A stretch of DNA of 44,085 nucleotides from Segatella copri. GTDB taxonomy: Bacteria > Bacteroidota > Bacteroidia > Bacteroidales > Bacteroidaceae. A program made the translations under genes and the position numbers. The notes under the pieces are model-generated. The model ran no database searches. It was not told where the DNA came from and saw only the letters and a program-made list of their open reading frames with translations. The stretch is from assembly GCF_019127135.1 (NCBI RefSeq), contig NZ_JAHOEA010000033.1, positions 1-44,085 of the forward strand. The letters run 5' to 3'. Below, piece after piece: positions 16,426-25,777 of the stretch; position 1 is the first letter of the stretch, and every line of letters begins with the position of its first letter.

Positions 16426-19395
16426 TTACTTTACTGAGATTTTCCTTGTATGCTCCCCATTCTCGGAGATTGCCTTCACGACATACACACCCGATGCGGG
16501 AACCTTGAAGTCGGCTTGCTTGACGCTTTCGCCTGTCATTTGGCGTGACACTACCAGTTTGCCTGATACGTCAAACACCATCAATGTGGCTGCAGAAGGC
16601 TTGTCCTGTGTGAGTTTAGCCTCGTAGATGCCTGTCGTAGAACCGTTGCCATTGACAGTGAAATCCTCGTCTTCTCCAGAAATGAAGGAGTTGTCTGCCT
16701 GTCTGTCCGAGCTGCCCACATGGTTCTCCCTTGCCTGTGTTCCGTTAGGCATACTTGCATCACACTCGCTGCCGACATAGACGGTCATCGTTGTCGTACA
16801 CTTCTTGGGCGTTTCTATCTGCACGTTGCCCCTTGTGGTGAATGAGGTTACAGGCGTACCGTTTACGGTAAGATCTGTGATATGTGTCTCGCCCTTTCCG
16901 TACTTGATGCAGAACCGCCATGCACGAAGTGACCAGACATATTCATGATGCACGGTCTGTCCGTTCAACTTGTATGTGACCTGCATATTGCGGACTGTAA
17001 CACTGAGCACATCGCCCGGCTTGATGGTGACATATTTGGTTAGGCTTGTATATCCACCGGTTATGATATGCGCCTTGTCGCCCCGCACGTCGAAGCCATA
17101 TTGGGTGATCTCGTCCGTGAGGCTTGGCTCCAATCCCACACGGTAGTTTGATTTTGTATCGTTCACCGTCCATGAGATGTCGCCAGACAGATAGGTCCTG
17201 GTGTCATGCGAGTATGATGTGTAGAGCGCATTGCCTGTGGCATAAATCTCGTTGCCTCCACCTTGTGATACGGACAACGTATAGGCACCGGGGGCAAGAT
17301 TCGTGATTCTATGCGTGTCACCGAAGAATGTTCCTCTGGCAATGGTTTCTCCTTTTACTTTTCCTGCAACGGTGTCAACGCTGAGCACATAGGAATAGAC
17401 TGGTGTACCGATGTTGATGCCGATGTCGATATACCCGTCATTGCGTGGAACTCCATTCTCGCAACTTGACGGCGTAGGAGTGGCATCATAGGAAATGCCG
17501 TCATAATAGGCGAATGTGAACACATCGCTTCCGCTTCCGTCTGCATCCCATAGGATATTGCGGAATATGGTCTTGCCCCTTGTCATATCAGGCTTGGAGC
17601 ATCTTATGTTGCTATTGCTGTTGATGTCGAAATCACCTTCACCGCTTGGGTCTATGAGCATGACGGTACGCTTGCGGCAATAGTCCGAGAACTCCCTGTC
17701 CGGTGTGAGGTCATAGCTCAGCTCTGCCATATAACCGACATCATCTATTCCTCCTGTCCTCAAGCCTGCCATGTTCAAGGCGGACTCTGCTCCTTCCGTT
17801 CGGATAATGCCCACATTTGTGTCTGTGTCAGTTGCATCCGAAAGGGATATGGTTCTTGTAGCACTTCCTGTTCCGTCAACACGCAGATAGATGTTTTTGC
17901 CTTCCTTGCGGATGGAAATGTCCGTTCCGTCAACATCCGTGGCGATGTATGAATTTGAGACCGCCCCGTTGATGATCGGATAAACAACTCCAGCATTGGT
18001 GAACCGGAATCCATACTTGCATGTGCTGCCACCGATGCTTCCGAAGCCAACGTCAAAAGTCGGGTGACTTGTCGGACAGGTGAACTCAAAAGCACCGCCA
18101 CCTCCAACAAGGGCTGGGGTCGTGGCATAAGCTCCGGAAGCGGCTTTCTCTTGGATGATATTGTCAGTAAAGCCATTCCTTGACACTTCAAGTCCTTGCG
18201 CAGTCCATCTTGCCACTGTACTGTCGGGCTTTGACGGCACGTTGGTCTTGACCATCCATGTACGTTTCATGACATGCCACAGGGAATCTGTAGGTGAGGT
18301 ATATGTTGCAAGTGCCACATCATCGTCGCCCCAGAAAGTGAAGCCTCTGTCCGGCATCGGATTGCCGTTTTCACGTCCCATGACAAGCAGACGGGAAGCG
18401 GATGAAGGGTTGTATGGATTTGCGTCATGATAAGTTCCGTTCTCCTTCAAGGCCGCATACACCGGACTTTCCTCATATGATGTTGCGGAAAGCGGTTGGG
18501 AGAGACTTCCTGCCGTGTCGGTTCCAACTGCTGTGACCCTATGGTGGTAGGCTTGGTTCTCCGCCATGTCCCAAGTCAGGTTTCCGTCGCTGTCAAGATA
18601 CGAGCCTTTGAGGGTGATGCCGTACTTTACCGCCAGATAGCTCTCCACTTTTCTGCGCTCATCGGGTGTAAGCATCCTGCTGAAAACAATAAGCTCAGGG
18701 GCATATCCCCGGATGGAAGCATTACCGAAGAGCGAGGTCGGGAAATCCGTACCGAAACTGCCAGAGGTGGAAGGGGTTCCGATGAATAATGTGGTGTTGG
18801 AGTTGTCTCCCCACAATGTTGTTGAAGGATTGCTTACCTTGAAGTAGGACACAACTCGCAGGGCGCTTTCCTTAAAACCGTTCTCGGACAAAGAATCACT
18901 TGATTGATAAAGCAGGTCTTCACCCGATGCTGAACCATAGTCCAGTGGTTCAACACCTCTACCCCTTACGGCTTTGTCCTTGCTCAGAATGGCTCCGTCG
19001 CCCTTGCGGCCGTCAAGAGCATAGACAACCATATCCTTGCCGATGGTTGCCAGTTCCGGTGAAAAGACACCGATGACGGTAGCCTGCGAGAGGTCGCCGT
19101 GCTTGAGTTTGGCACTCAGACAACGAAATCCGTCTGCGAGCCAGAGACTCGGATTGAAGTTGAAGTAATGGACTGAACTGTTCGGAAGAGTAAGTTCAGA
19201 CTTGACGCCACGGCTGTCCAATAGCATCAGCCGTATGGAATCCCCTGAGAAATCCTGCCAACGGTAATAACCTTGCAGGTCTGAGTTCAATGGCGCAGTC
19301 TTGAACCACAGTTCGCTTCCGCTGACTCCTCCGGGCGTTTGCGCGAAACTGCCGAGAGCGAAGCCTAACAGTAACAAAGAAGTAAACTTTCTCAT
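16426..19395 (-). CDS. T9SS-sorted LamG-like (DUF8202-type) surface protein
   Basis: A 989-aa secreted protein. The signal peptide ends at GSFA-QTPGG. Residues about 20-330 contain a concanavalin/LamG-like region with the conserved APELIVFSRMLTPDERRKVESYLAVKYGITL motif (a DUF8202-type hallmark). A second beta-rich region follows at about 430-540 (FEFTCPTSHPTFDVGF...TDISIRKEG), and another at about 750-860. The last 60 or so residues form a type A T9SS sorting domain (VFDVSGKLVVSRQM...VPASGVYVVKAIS...HTRKISVK). It would cross the outer membrane by the type IX system and be attached to the surface. It precedes the RHS toxin gene by 17 bp in one operon and has a broken inverted copy at 4065-5965, so partner protein and RHS gene probably travel together. 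Biochemical role unknown; a display or delivery partner is inference. Confidence 0.85.
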   Translation of the reverse strand: MRKFTSLLLLGFALGSFAQTPGGVSGSELWFKTAPLNSDLQGYYRWQDFSGDSIRLMLLDSRGVKSELTLPNSSVHYFNFNPSLWLADGFRCLSAKLKHGDLSQATVIGVFSPELATIGKDMVVYALDGRKGDGAILSKDKAVRGRGVEPLDYGSASGEDLLYQSSDSLSENGFKESALRVVSYFKVSNPSTTLWGDNSNTTLFIGTPSTSGSFGTDFPTSLFGNASIRGYAPELIVFSRMLTPDERRKVESYLAVKYGITLKGSYLDSDGNLTWDMAENQAYHHRVTAVGTDTAGSLSQPLSATSYEESPVYAALKENGTYHDANPYNPSSASRLLVMGRENGNPMPDRGFTFWGDDDVALATYTSPTDSLWHVMKRTWMVKTNVPSKPDSTVARWTAQGLEVSRNGFTDNIIQEKAASGAYATTPALVGGGGAFEFTCPTSHPTFDVGFGSIGGSTCKYGFRFTNAGVVYPIINGAVSNSYIATDVDGTDISIRKEGKNIYLRVDGTGSATRTISLSDATDTDTNVGIIRTEGAESALNMAGLRTGGIDDVGYMAELSYDLTPDREFSDYCRKRTVMLIDPSGEGDFDINSNSNIRCSKPDMTRGKTIFRNILWDADGSGSDVFTFAYYDGISYDATPTPSSCENGVPRNDGYIDIGINIGTPVYSYVLSVDTVAGKVKGETIARGTFFGDTHRITNLAPGAYTLSVSQGGGNEIYATGNALYTSYSHDTRTYLSGDISWTVNDTKSNYRVGLEPSLTDEITQYGFDVRGDKAHIITGGYTSLTKYVTIKPGDVLSVTVRNMQVTYKLNGQTVHHEYVWSLRAWRFCIKYGKGETHITDLTVNGTPVTSFTTRGNVQIETPKKCTTTMTVYVGSECDASMPNGTQARENHVGSSDRQADNSFISGEDEDFTVNGNGSTTGIYEAKLTQDKPSAATLMVFDVSGKLVVSRQMTGESVKQADFKVPASGVYVVKAISENGEHTRKISVK

Positions 19396-19566
19396 GCGCT
19401 GTCAATTTGGAGTGTTTGAAAAATATAAAAACGTATGCCTCTGCCGCGCAGGGAGAGACCAGTGAGAGAGAGAACGGACTGTTACTACGGAGAAGAATTG
19501 TGATATAGGCTGCTCCGTAAAGTCCTATTGTCACGTGGCAGGCCAACAGGCTTTACCACCAAAATA
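19396..19566 (-). promoter_or_regulatory. Structured 5' leader of the RHS operon
   Basis: A leader of about 170 nt between the -7 element and the ATG at 19395. It contains a long-range stem: GGACT (19476-19480) with AGTCC (19521-19525) and TACGGAG (19486-19492) with CTCCGTA (19513-19519). It also has an imperfect small hairpin CTCTGCC/GGGAGAG at 19439-19457. Blocks GGTGGTA, GGACTT, CTCTCCCT(N)GGCAGAG and AAATTGAC are shared with the leader of the broken copy. No leader ORF is evident. It may control translation or transcript stability. Confidence 0.55.
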
Positions 19567-19572
19567 ATGCTG

Positions 19573-19580
19573 CAAATATA
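19573..19580 (-). promoter_or_regulatory. -7 promoter of the T9SS-protein/RHS operon
   Basis: On the minus strand this is TATATTTG, a perfect TAnnTTTG element, preceded by AT-rich sequence. It would drive the 989-aa protein, the RHS gene and the immunity gene as one transcript of more than 12 kb. Confidence 0.65.
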
Positions 19581-20007
19581 CAAAAATAATCTTAATAAAC
19601 GGATATAATCTTTAAGAAATTTGCAGATTTAGCGTTTCTTTCTTATGATTTCGGTCGATCTTGCAGAAATCTTTTACATCTGTTGTATGTACTGGAGTTA
19701 GTTTGGCAAAAATTCACAAATGGTCACGGCTTCAGTTTCTTATGTTAGAATGTAAATCATGGTTTGAAACTGTACACACTCGGAGTACAAATGAAAACAC
19801 TATATGCTTGTGTCGGAAAGGTATATATGAGCTGATGGTAGGGTCGTCATCAACAACAATGGCCCTGATTTGATAAACTCAGCAGGAATACTTGCTAATC
19901 ATTTTTTTATGATGGGGTTATGTTCACAAGTTTGAGATTTCATGTAAAAAAGTCCTAATTTCTATATTTCTCTTCTTGCAAATTATGGGATATTAAGAAA
20001 AATATCG
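19581..20007. other. Intergenic region without a supported gene
   Basis: AT-rich divergent intergenic DNA. A 70-codon frame at 19661-19873 has no recognisable features, and a stretch near 19840-19930 reads DGRVVINNNGPDLINSAGILANHFFMMGL in one frame but has no start or homologue I can name. It may hold a decayed gene fragment; I cannot support one. Confidence 0.4.
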
Positions 20008-20015
20008 TATCTTTG
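20008..20015 (+). promoter_or_regulatory. -7 promoter upstream of truncated C10 peptidase
   Basis: TATCTTTG matches TAnnTTTG. The following 130 or so nt (to 20148) look like a Bacteroidota leader but contain no signal-peptide-encoding frame, consistent with loss of the gene's 5' end while its promoter stayed. Confidence 0.6.
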
Positions 20016-20148
20016 TCGCACATTTAGGCGTTCTTTGTATATTGCAAGGTTGTGAAAGAAAAAGAATATAGCTCGTTTCTAAATCGTTAGCAGTTACATT
20101 CTTCAAAATACTTAACTCGCTGATATTCAATCAATAAAAGATTTTGTT

Positions 20149-22071
20149 GTGACTCGCACAATGCAATATACGCCTAGCGCAAGTGGAACACAGGGAGTCT
20201 TCGCCTATCAGGCGCTGCAGAAGCATTTTGATTATTCGGCAGCCTATGTTACGAAAGCTGTAGAAGGACCGGGAAGGTTTGCCGAAATCCTGAGACAGGA
20301 ACTGCTCAACGGATGTCCGGTTTATCTGGAAGGCAGACCAGCCGGTTCGGCTTCCGGTCATGCCTGGGTAACTGATGGCTTCGATGAAAACGGACTCTTC
20401 CACATGAACTTCGGTTGGCAAGGTCAGGGCGATGCCTACTATTCGCTCACCAATCTCAATGTTTCGCAGACCGGAAGTGAGTTTCAGGGCAAACCGCTTG
20501 CCTTTAACCGTGCCATTACCGCCATCTTAGCTCATCCCAACAACGGGAAATATCCAGAAATAGAGCGCGGACTGCTGGAAACTTCGCCACAGCTGATGTT
20601 CAACGAGGGTGGTTCTCTCAGATTTGAAAAGGTTTCTGGAAAGTTATTCGACCCTTCACAGCTGGTAACTGTCGAGATGAATTCCTTTGTCAACAGAGGT
20701 AAGCCTTTCAGAGGCGACAGCGGTGTTGCCGTTTATGATGAAGCGGGGAATCTCAAGCAGGTGGTTTATTCTGATGATCATCAGCAGGGAGGCTTTACAG
20801 AAAGACTTTATGGCGGTGAGCAGGAGGGATGGATGGGAACAGATTATCTCATCAATCAGGCTCAGAAAATCAGTCTCAGTCTTGCCGGTCTGGAAAATGG
20901 CTATTACCATATCATCGCTATATGTGCAGCCCGGAGGGAGGATGGTTCATGGGATGATTTCCTGCCGATGAAGAAGGCACCTGTTATCGGGGTGGAACTG
21001 AAAGATGGTGCCGGTCGTATCTCTGAAATCTGTACGGAAGATGCTCATTTCCAGCTGATGGGGCAGCCAAGACTTGACGGAATAGCTGAACAGGGCAGCA
21101 AGGTACGTGCTTTCTTCACAATCAAGAACCTCAATGGTGTGCCGCGCGACTGTTACCTGAGAGTGAAACTATTGGATGAGAACCAAGAGGTAGTGCTGAG
21201 TACACGTGTGGACCAGCTGACCGAAATAGATGGTTTCAGCGAGACAGAAATCCCGATTCTCCTTCCGGTTCCTGCCCAGCTTGCTCCGGGATATTATCAG
21301 GTGAAACTGGAGATTACTTCGGATGAAGCCGAAACCCAGGATTGTCCGGTCAACGATATCCACGATCAGGATGCAGCCTATATAGAGGTGGTAAAAGGAG
21401 AGGAGAAACCGCTGATGGCAAAAGCTGAAGTTTTTCTGGCTGATGATGCGCATGAGAAGATAGAAGCCGGAAGCATCGATGTATCGAAGGTATCTCTCTT
21501 CAAGATGGGTGTGTCGCTGCGTACATCAGAAAACCTCAGTTACGTGGGGCATGTTTCCCTTATTTCTGAAGATGTAGATACTAAGGAAAAAATAGAGGTA
21601 AAGGGTATCAGCGATGAGGTAAGCGTCTCATCATCTTTCGAAGTGCCGCTTTACAGCTACTGGCTGCGCAAGAGTAATCTGCCTTGGGCCGATGATCATA
21701 CCTACCTGTTCAGAGTGATGGGCGAGATTGGAGGAAAGGAAGTGGAACTGAAGAATCCGCAGGAACCTTCTTATTATCTCAAGCGAAAGGGCGATATCCT
21801 TATCCTCTATCAGGATACAGCTACAGGAATAGAAAATGCCACCACCTCTGATGTCGAAGCAGATATCAGACGCGAGGGACAACAACTCCTGGTTTCGGGT
21901 AAGGGCGTGAGAAAAATTAAACTGTACAATGCGGGAGGAAACTTGGTCAGACAAGCATCTGGTACGGATGTAAAAACAGTCAGCCTCTCTTTACTGGGCA
22001 TCAGACAAGGCGTATATCTGTTGCGGGTAGAAACCGGTATGCAAAGCAAGACATATAAGCTGCTGCTTTAA
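20149..22071 (+). CDS. N-terminally truncated C10 (streptopain-like) peptidase, T9SS-type
   Basis: A 640-aa frame starting at a GTG (20149) or ATG (20161) in the middle of a C10 peptidase domain. The conserved His is seen in SGHAWVTDGFDENGLFHMNFGW (His71), with Asn87 and Trp90 of the FHMNFGW block. The signal peptide, propeptide and the segment with the catalytic Cys, which in this family precede MQYTPSASGT, are absent. The rest is a long series of beta-sandwich regions and a C-terminal T9SS type A sorting domain (KIKLYNAGGNLVRQASG...GIRQGVYLLRVETG...TYKLLL). Without signal peptide or Cys it should be neither exported nor active, so this is probably a pseudogene whose remaining frame is still open. 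The promoter at 20008 is retained, pointing to an internal deletion. Full-length relatives degrade host or dietary proteins. Confidence 0.75.
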   Translation: MTRTMQYTPSASGTQGVFAYQALQKHFDYSAAYVTKAVEGPGRFAEILRQELLNGCPVYLEGRPAGSASGHAWVTDGFDENGLFHMNFGWQGQGDAYYSLTNLNVSQTGSEFQGKPLAFNRAITAILAHPNNGKYPEIERGLLETSPQLMFNEGGSLRFEKVSGKLFDPSQLVTVEMNSFVNRGKPFRGDSGVAVYDEAGNLKQVVYSDDHQQGGFTERLYGGEQEGWMGTDYLINQAQKISLSLAGLENGYYHIIAICAARREDGSWDDFLPMKKAPVIGVELKDGAGRISEICTEDAHFQLMGQPRLDGIAEQGSKVRAFFTIKNLNGVPRDCYLRVKLLDENQEVVLSTRVDQLTEIDGFSETEIPILLPVPAQLAPGYYQVKLEITSDEAETQDCPVNDIHDQDAAYIEVVKGEEKPLMAKAEVFLADDAHEKIEAGSIDVSKVSLFKMGVSLRTSENLSYVGHVSLISEDVDTKEKIEVKGISDEVSVSSSFEVPLYSYWLRKSNLPWADDHTYLFRVMGEIGGKEVELKNPQEPSYYLKRKGDILILYQDTATGIENATTSDVEADIRREGQQLLVSGKGVRKIKLYNAGGNLVRQASGTDVKTVSLSLLGIRQGVYLLRVETGMQSKTYKLLL

Positions 22072-22138
22072 ACGGATGTTCTCTGTTTCGGAAATAGTAC
22101 AGTGTTATCCGAAGTAAGTATAGTAAGTATAAAAAGAA

Positions 22139-22172
22139 AGCTCAGGGCAGATAGCCCTGAGCTTTTTTCATA
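22139..22172. terminator. Bidirectional intrinsic terminator
   Basis: AGCTCAGGGC (22139-22148) pairs with GCCCTGAGCT (22154-22163), with a T-run after it on plus. On minus, the hairpin is followed by TTTCTTTTT. It separates the convergent C10-peptidase and fumarase genes. Confidence 0.9.
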
Positions 22173-22190
22173 TCATGATTTCCGTATCAT

Positions 22191-23849
22191 TTACTTCTGG
22201 CATTCCTTGCAAGGAGTCCAAGGCTTCAACTGCTTGAAGAAGTCGTTGCCCTTGTCATCTACGAGGATGAATGCAGGGAAGTCCTCTACGGTAATCTTCC
22301 AGATTGCCTCCATACCAAGCTCTGGGTACTCTACGCACTCGATGCTCTTGATAGAACTCTTAGAGAGAACGGCAGCTACACCACCGATAGTACCGAGGTA
22401 GAAACCACCGTGCTTCTTGCAGGCCTCTGTAACAACATCGCCACGGTTACCCTTGGCAATCATTACAAGGCTAGCACCGTGATCCTGGAACTCATCTACG
22501 TATGGGTCCATACGGTTGGCTGTGGTAGGTCCCATAGAGCCACATGGATAACCCTCTGGAGTCTTGGCTGGACCAGCATAGAGGATAGGGTGGTTCTTGA
22601 AGTACTCTGGCATCTCCTCGCCTGCATCCAGACGAGCCTTGAGCTTAGCGTGAGCGATGTCACGAGCTACGATGATGGTACCCTTCAAATTAACACGGGT
22701 GCTTACTGGATACTTGCTCAACTCAGCACGTACTGCGTCGATACCCTTGTCGAGGTCGATCTCGATACCCTTGGTACCCTCACCTGGGTTGCGGAGCTCC
22801 TCAGGAATCAACTCTGTTGGATTCTCATCCATCTTCTCCAACCAGATACCGTCCTTGTTGATCTTAGCCTTGATGTTGCGGTCGGCAGAGCAGCTTACAC
22901 CCATACCGATAGGGCAGCTTGCGCCGTGACGAGGCAAACGGATGACACGGATATCGTGAGCCAGATACTTACCGCCAAACTGTGCACCCAAACCAATTTT
23001 GTGAGCCTCTTCGAGAAGCTTGTTCTCCAAGTCGATGTCACGGAAGGCACGACCAGTCTCATCACCTGTAGTAGGCAACTCGTCGTAGTACTTGATAGAA
23101 GCCAACTTCACGGTAAGGAGGTTCTTCTCAGCTGAAGTACCACCGATAACGAAGGCGATGTGGTAAGGAGGACATGCTGCTGTACCCAGACTCTTCATCT
23201 TCTCTACGAGGAATGGGAGCAGTGTGCCCTCGTTCTGGATAGTAGCCTTGGTCATAGGGTAGAAGTAGGTCTTGTTGGCAGAGCCACCACCCTTAGCTAC
23301 CATTACGAAGCGGTACTCGTCGCCCTCTGTAGCCTCGATGTCAATCTGGGCAGGCAGGTTGCAACGGGTGTTCACCTCATCATACATATTGAGAGGAGCA
23401 TTCTGAGAATAGCGGAGGTTGTCCTGTGTAAAGGTGTTGTAAACACCCAGGCTCAAAGCCTCTTCGTCCTCGAAGTCTGTCCATACACGCTGACCCTTCT
23501 CACCGTGGATGATAGCAGTACCTGTATCCTGGCAGAATGGGAGAATGCCCTTAACGGCAGTCTCTGCATTGCGGAGGAACTGGAGTGCTACATACTTGTC
23601 GTTCTCAGAAGCCTCTGGGTCGCTGAGAATCTTAGCTACCTGGAGGTTGTGCTCACGACGGAGTTTGAACTCTACGTCGTGGAAACCCTGCTGTGCCAGC
23701 AAAGTAAGAGCTTCCTTAGAAACCTTGAGGATAGTCTTACCCTCGAACTCTGCTGTACTTACGCCTTCCTTAGAGATAAGGCGATACTCTGTCTTGTCCT
23801 CTCCAATCTGAAACATTGGAGCATACTTAAATTCTGGAGTTTTTGCCAT
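22191..23849 (-). CDS. fumA: Class I fumarate hydratase (4Fe-4S, fused)
   Basis: A 552-aa single-chain, oxygen-sensitive fumarase catalysing reversible hydration of fumarate to malate. In anaerobic Bacteroidota it runs in the reductive direction toward succinate. The iron-sulfur alpha part has candidate cluster cysteines Cys106 (FCQDTGTA), Cys226 (AACPPYH) and Cys320 (VSCSADRN). The C-terminal beta part has [40 protein letters not shown] and a terminal VDDKGNDFF. Length matches class I enzymes of about 540-560 aa. It is the last gene of a minus-strand run with DUF4954 (43 bp upstream) and hflX. No Shine-Dalgarno is visible, normal for the group. Whether it corresponds to FumA or FumB by name is not meaningful outside enterics. 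Confidence 0.93.
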   Translation of the reverse strand: MAKTPEFKYAPMFQIGEDKTEYRLISKEGVSTAEFEGKTILKVSKEALTLLAQQGFHDVEFKLRREHNLQVAKILSDPEASENDKYVALQFLRNAETAVKGILPFCQDTGTAIIHGEKGQRVWTDFEDEEALSLGVYNTFTQDNLRYSQNAPLNMYDEVNTRCNLPAQIDIEATEGDEYRFVMVAKGGGSANKTYFYPMTKATIQNEGTLLPFLVEKMKSLGTAACPPYHIAFVIGGTSAEKNLLTVKLASIKYYDELPTTGDETGRAFRDIDLENKLLEEAHKIGLGAQFGGKYLAHDIRVIRLPRHGASCPIGMGVSCSADRNIKAKINKDGIWLEKMDENPTELIPEELRNPGEGTKGIEIDLDKGIDAVRAELSKYPVSTRVNLKGTIIVARDIAHAKLKARLDAGEEMPEYFKNHPILYAGPAKTPEGYPCGSMGPTTANRMDPYVDEFQDHGASLVMIAKGNRGDVVTEACKKHGGFYLGTIGGVAAVLSKSSIKSIECVEYPELGMEAIWKITVEDFPAFILVDDKGNDFFKQLKPWTPCKECQK

Positions 23850-23892
23850 AATGTTTTTTGTTATTTTAAACTGTTGAAATATTCAAGTCTAA

Positions 23893-25749
23893 TTAATTCT
23901 CGTATTCTATTTCCTGGTCGAGGCTGTCGACGAAGTTGCGGAAGACCTCTTCCTCCACATCGCCCATGGCAAACTCTTTCTCAGCATCCTTCCGGATTTC
24001 TGCTATCCATGAGCGGCGTGCCTTGATATAATCTTCGTGTATGCGGTTGGCATCTTCAAGTGTGATTTCTCCGATGCCGTAGTAATCGCAGATTATCTGG
24101 TAGGTCCATGCCCACTGGTAGTCGCGATAGTTGGCATTGATTTCTTCAAACCGGTCGAGCAACTGTTCTATATTCTCGATAGTTCCTTCCTTCACATCCC
24201 TAACGATGCGCTCCTCTTCAGAAACCGGGAGCAAGAGTCCCGAAAGATCATCCCAATCGCCCACGCCGACATGGCTGGCAGGAGGGGTGATGGCTGGGTC
24301 GCGCTTCAGTACACGCTTCAATACGGCACCCATGTAGATGCGGAGGGCGATATCATAATATTTGATGCCCTTGTGAAGCGATGAAGCCGGTATGATATAT
24401 TCGTGATAGAGATACTGCGAAACGTTATCGCCCGTAACCTCGCGCAGGTTTTCAAGAATCTTCTTACCCTTCAGAATTTCGCCAACAGAATAAGGTGAAA
24501 GCCAGTCGAAGTTAACGATGCTCTTGCGGTTCTCCATAGCACGGAGATCACGCTTAGGCCATTTCTTGATATCGCGGTACAGACCTACGGTAGTGATGTT
24601 TCTGCCTGGGATGAGGAACATCTTGTCGCCATCTGCAATGAGGTAGGCGAAAGGCAGGTTGCGGGTGTTAGGGTGGTGCATCAGCTTGCCGAAGCATACT
24701 GAGAAGGAACCCAGAGTGGCTGGCATCAGGAGATAAGCACCGCTGGCAGTCTTGGAACCGCGCTCCAGAATGCCCCAGTGCATAGGTCCCATCTTGTAGG
24801 CATGGTTGGAGAAGTTGGTAGCAGAACCGGCGTTATAGAAGGAAAACATGCCTCCGATAAGCAGACTGCTCTTATGATGAGAAGCGGTGAAAGGACCGCA
24901 GAAGGCAGCACAAGCCTCGCCATTGCTCATATAGGAGTTGGCGAAGAATACGGAGGCTGATGCGGTAAAGCCGTTAGACAGCTGGCAGGCTTCGCCTACG
25001 AAGCAATCCTGTATCTTCACGCTGTTGATAACGCTGGCGCCTTCAGCGATGATGCTGTTTTCCGTAATAACGCCTGTGCCGATATACACGTTGCCATGAG
25101 CAGAGCCCAATAGCGTACAGTCGCTCAGACGGGAAGCACCATTCACTTCGCAATAATCATTGATTACGCAGTTGGTAATCTCCTTGGTATTGATAATCTT
25201 CACATTGTTGCCAATCTGTCCTCTTTCCGGCATCTTGTTGTCGATGTCGGTCTTGATGAGCTGGCGAATCTTCTCCTTCATTTCCTTGTCAGGGAAATGC
25301 TTCACCATGAAGGCTGCGAGCTGGCTGTTCAGATCGCTGAAGAGGATTACGTTGCCTTCTCCCACCTCGTTGAGTACGCTCACAAGATTTCCTTCGCCGT
25401 AAGTAGCTCCCTCGGTAGTTTCCAGGGTCGATATGTTTGAGATGTAGCAATCATCGCCAATGGTATAGTTGTTGATGAAATTGCCTACGTTTTCTATCAG
25501 ACAGTCGTCGCCTATGGTTACATTGCGTAAGGTGGCGTTGTTGATGCCCGAATGCTTTACGAAGCCCTGGCTCACCTCCACGTTCTTGTTGAAGGATCCG
25601 ATGTTTACTTCGCCATAGAGCATCACGCGGTGCATGAAGTTGGCCTTGAAATCTTCTGATACATTGACTGAGGTCCAGTCTTCGGCCCAGCAGTCGTTAT
25701 GTTTAAGCACCTCGATTTCCTCGGTGGTTAAAGGTCTGTAATCATTCAT
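23893..25749 (-). CDS. DUF4954 left-handed beta-helix protein
   Basis: A 618-aa cytoplasmic protein of the DUF4954 family. Residues about 45-300 contain hexapeptide-like repeats of a left-handed beta helix (NATLRNVTIGDDCLIENVGNFINNYTIGDDCYISNIS; later ITENSIIAEGASVINSVKIQDCFVGEACQLS), the fold of acyl- and nucleotidyl-transferase partners. A central conserved block has FCGPFTASHHKSSLLIGGMFSFYNAGSATNFSNHAYKMGP, with several His residues that could be catalytic. The C-terminal 200 residues are helical. The family is common in Bacteroidota and has no established reaction; a sugar-nucleotide or acyl-transfer role is only suggested by the fold. It lies between hflX (28 bp) and the fumarase gene (43 bp), probably one transcript. 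Confidence 0.85.
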   Translation of the reverse strand: MNDYRPLTTEEIEVLKHNDCWAEDWTSVNVSEDFKANFMHRVMLYGEVNIGSFNKNVEVSQGFVKHSGINNATLRNVTIGDDCLIENVGNFINNYTIGDDCYISNISTLETTEGATYGEGNLVSVLNEVGEGNVILFSDLNSQLAAFMVKHFPDKEMKEKIRQLIKTDIDNKMPERGQIGNNVKIINTKEITNCVINDYCEVNGASRLSDCTLLGSAHGNVYIGTGVITENSIIAEGASVINSVKIQDCFVGEACQLSNGFTASASVFFANSYMSNGEACAAFCGPFTASHHKSSLLIGGMFSFYNAGSATNFSNHAYKMGPMHWGILERGSKTASGAYLLMPATLGSFSVCFGKLMHHPNTRNLPFAYLIADGDKMFLIPGRNITTVGLYRDIKKWPKRDLRAMENRKSIVNFDWLSPYSVGEILKGKKILENLREVTGDNVSQYLYHEYIIPASSLHKGIKYYDIALRIYMGAVLKRVLKRDPAITPPASHVGVGDWDDLSGLLLPVSEEERIVRDVKEGTIENIEQLLDRFEEINANYRDYQWAWTYQIICDYYGIGEITLEDANRIHEDYIKARRSWIAEIRKDAEKEFAMGDVEEEVFRNFVDSLDQEIEYEN

Positions 25750-25777
25750 AACTTACTTGTTGTTGATGTTGATGTTC

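Noticed and set aside
19661..19873. A 70-codon frame in the intergenic region before the C10 peptidase
   Set aside because: No ribosome site, no motif and no promoter directly upstream; composition fits random AT-rich DNA.
23160..24026. A 288-codon plus-strand frame over the fumarase/DUF4954 junction
   Set aside because: Shadow of two well-supported minus-strand genes; composition is atypical and no signal or motif is seen.
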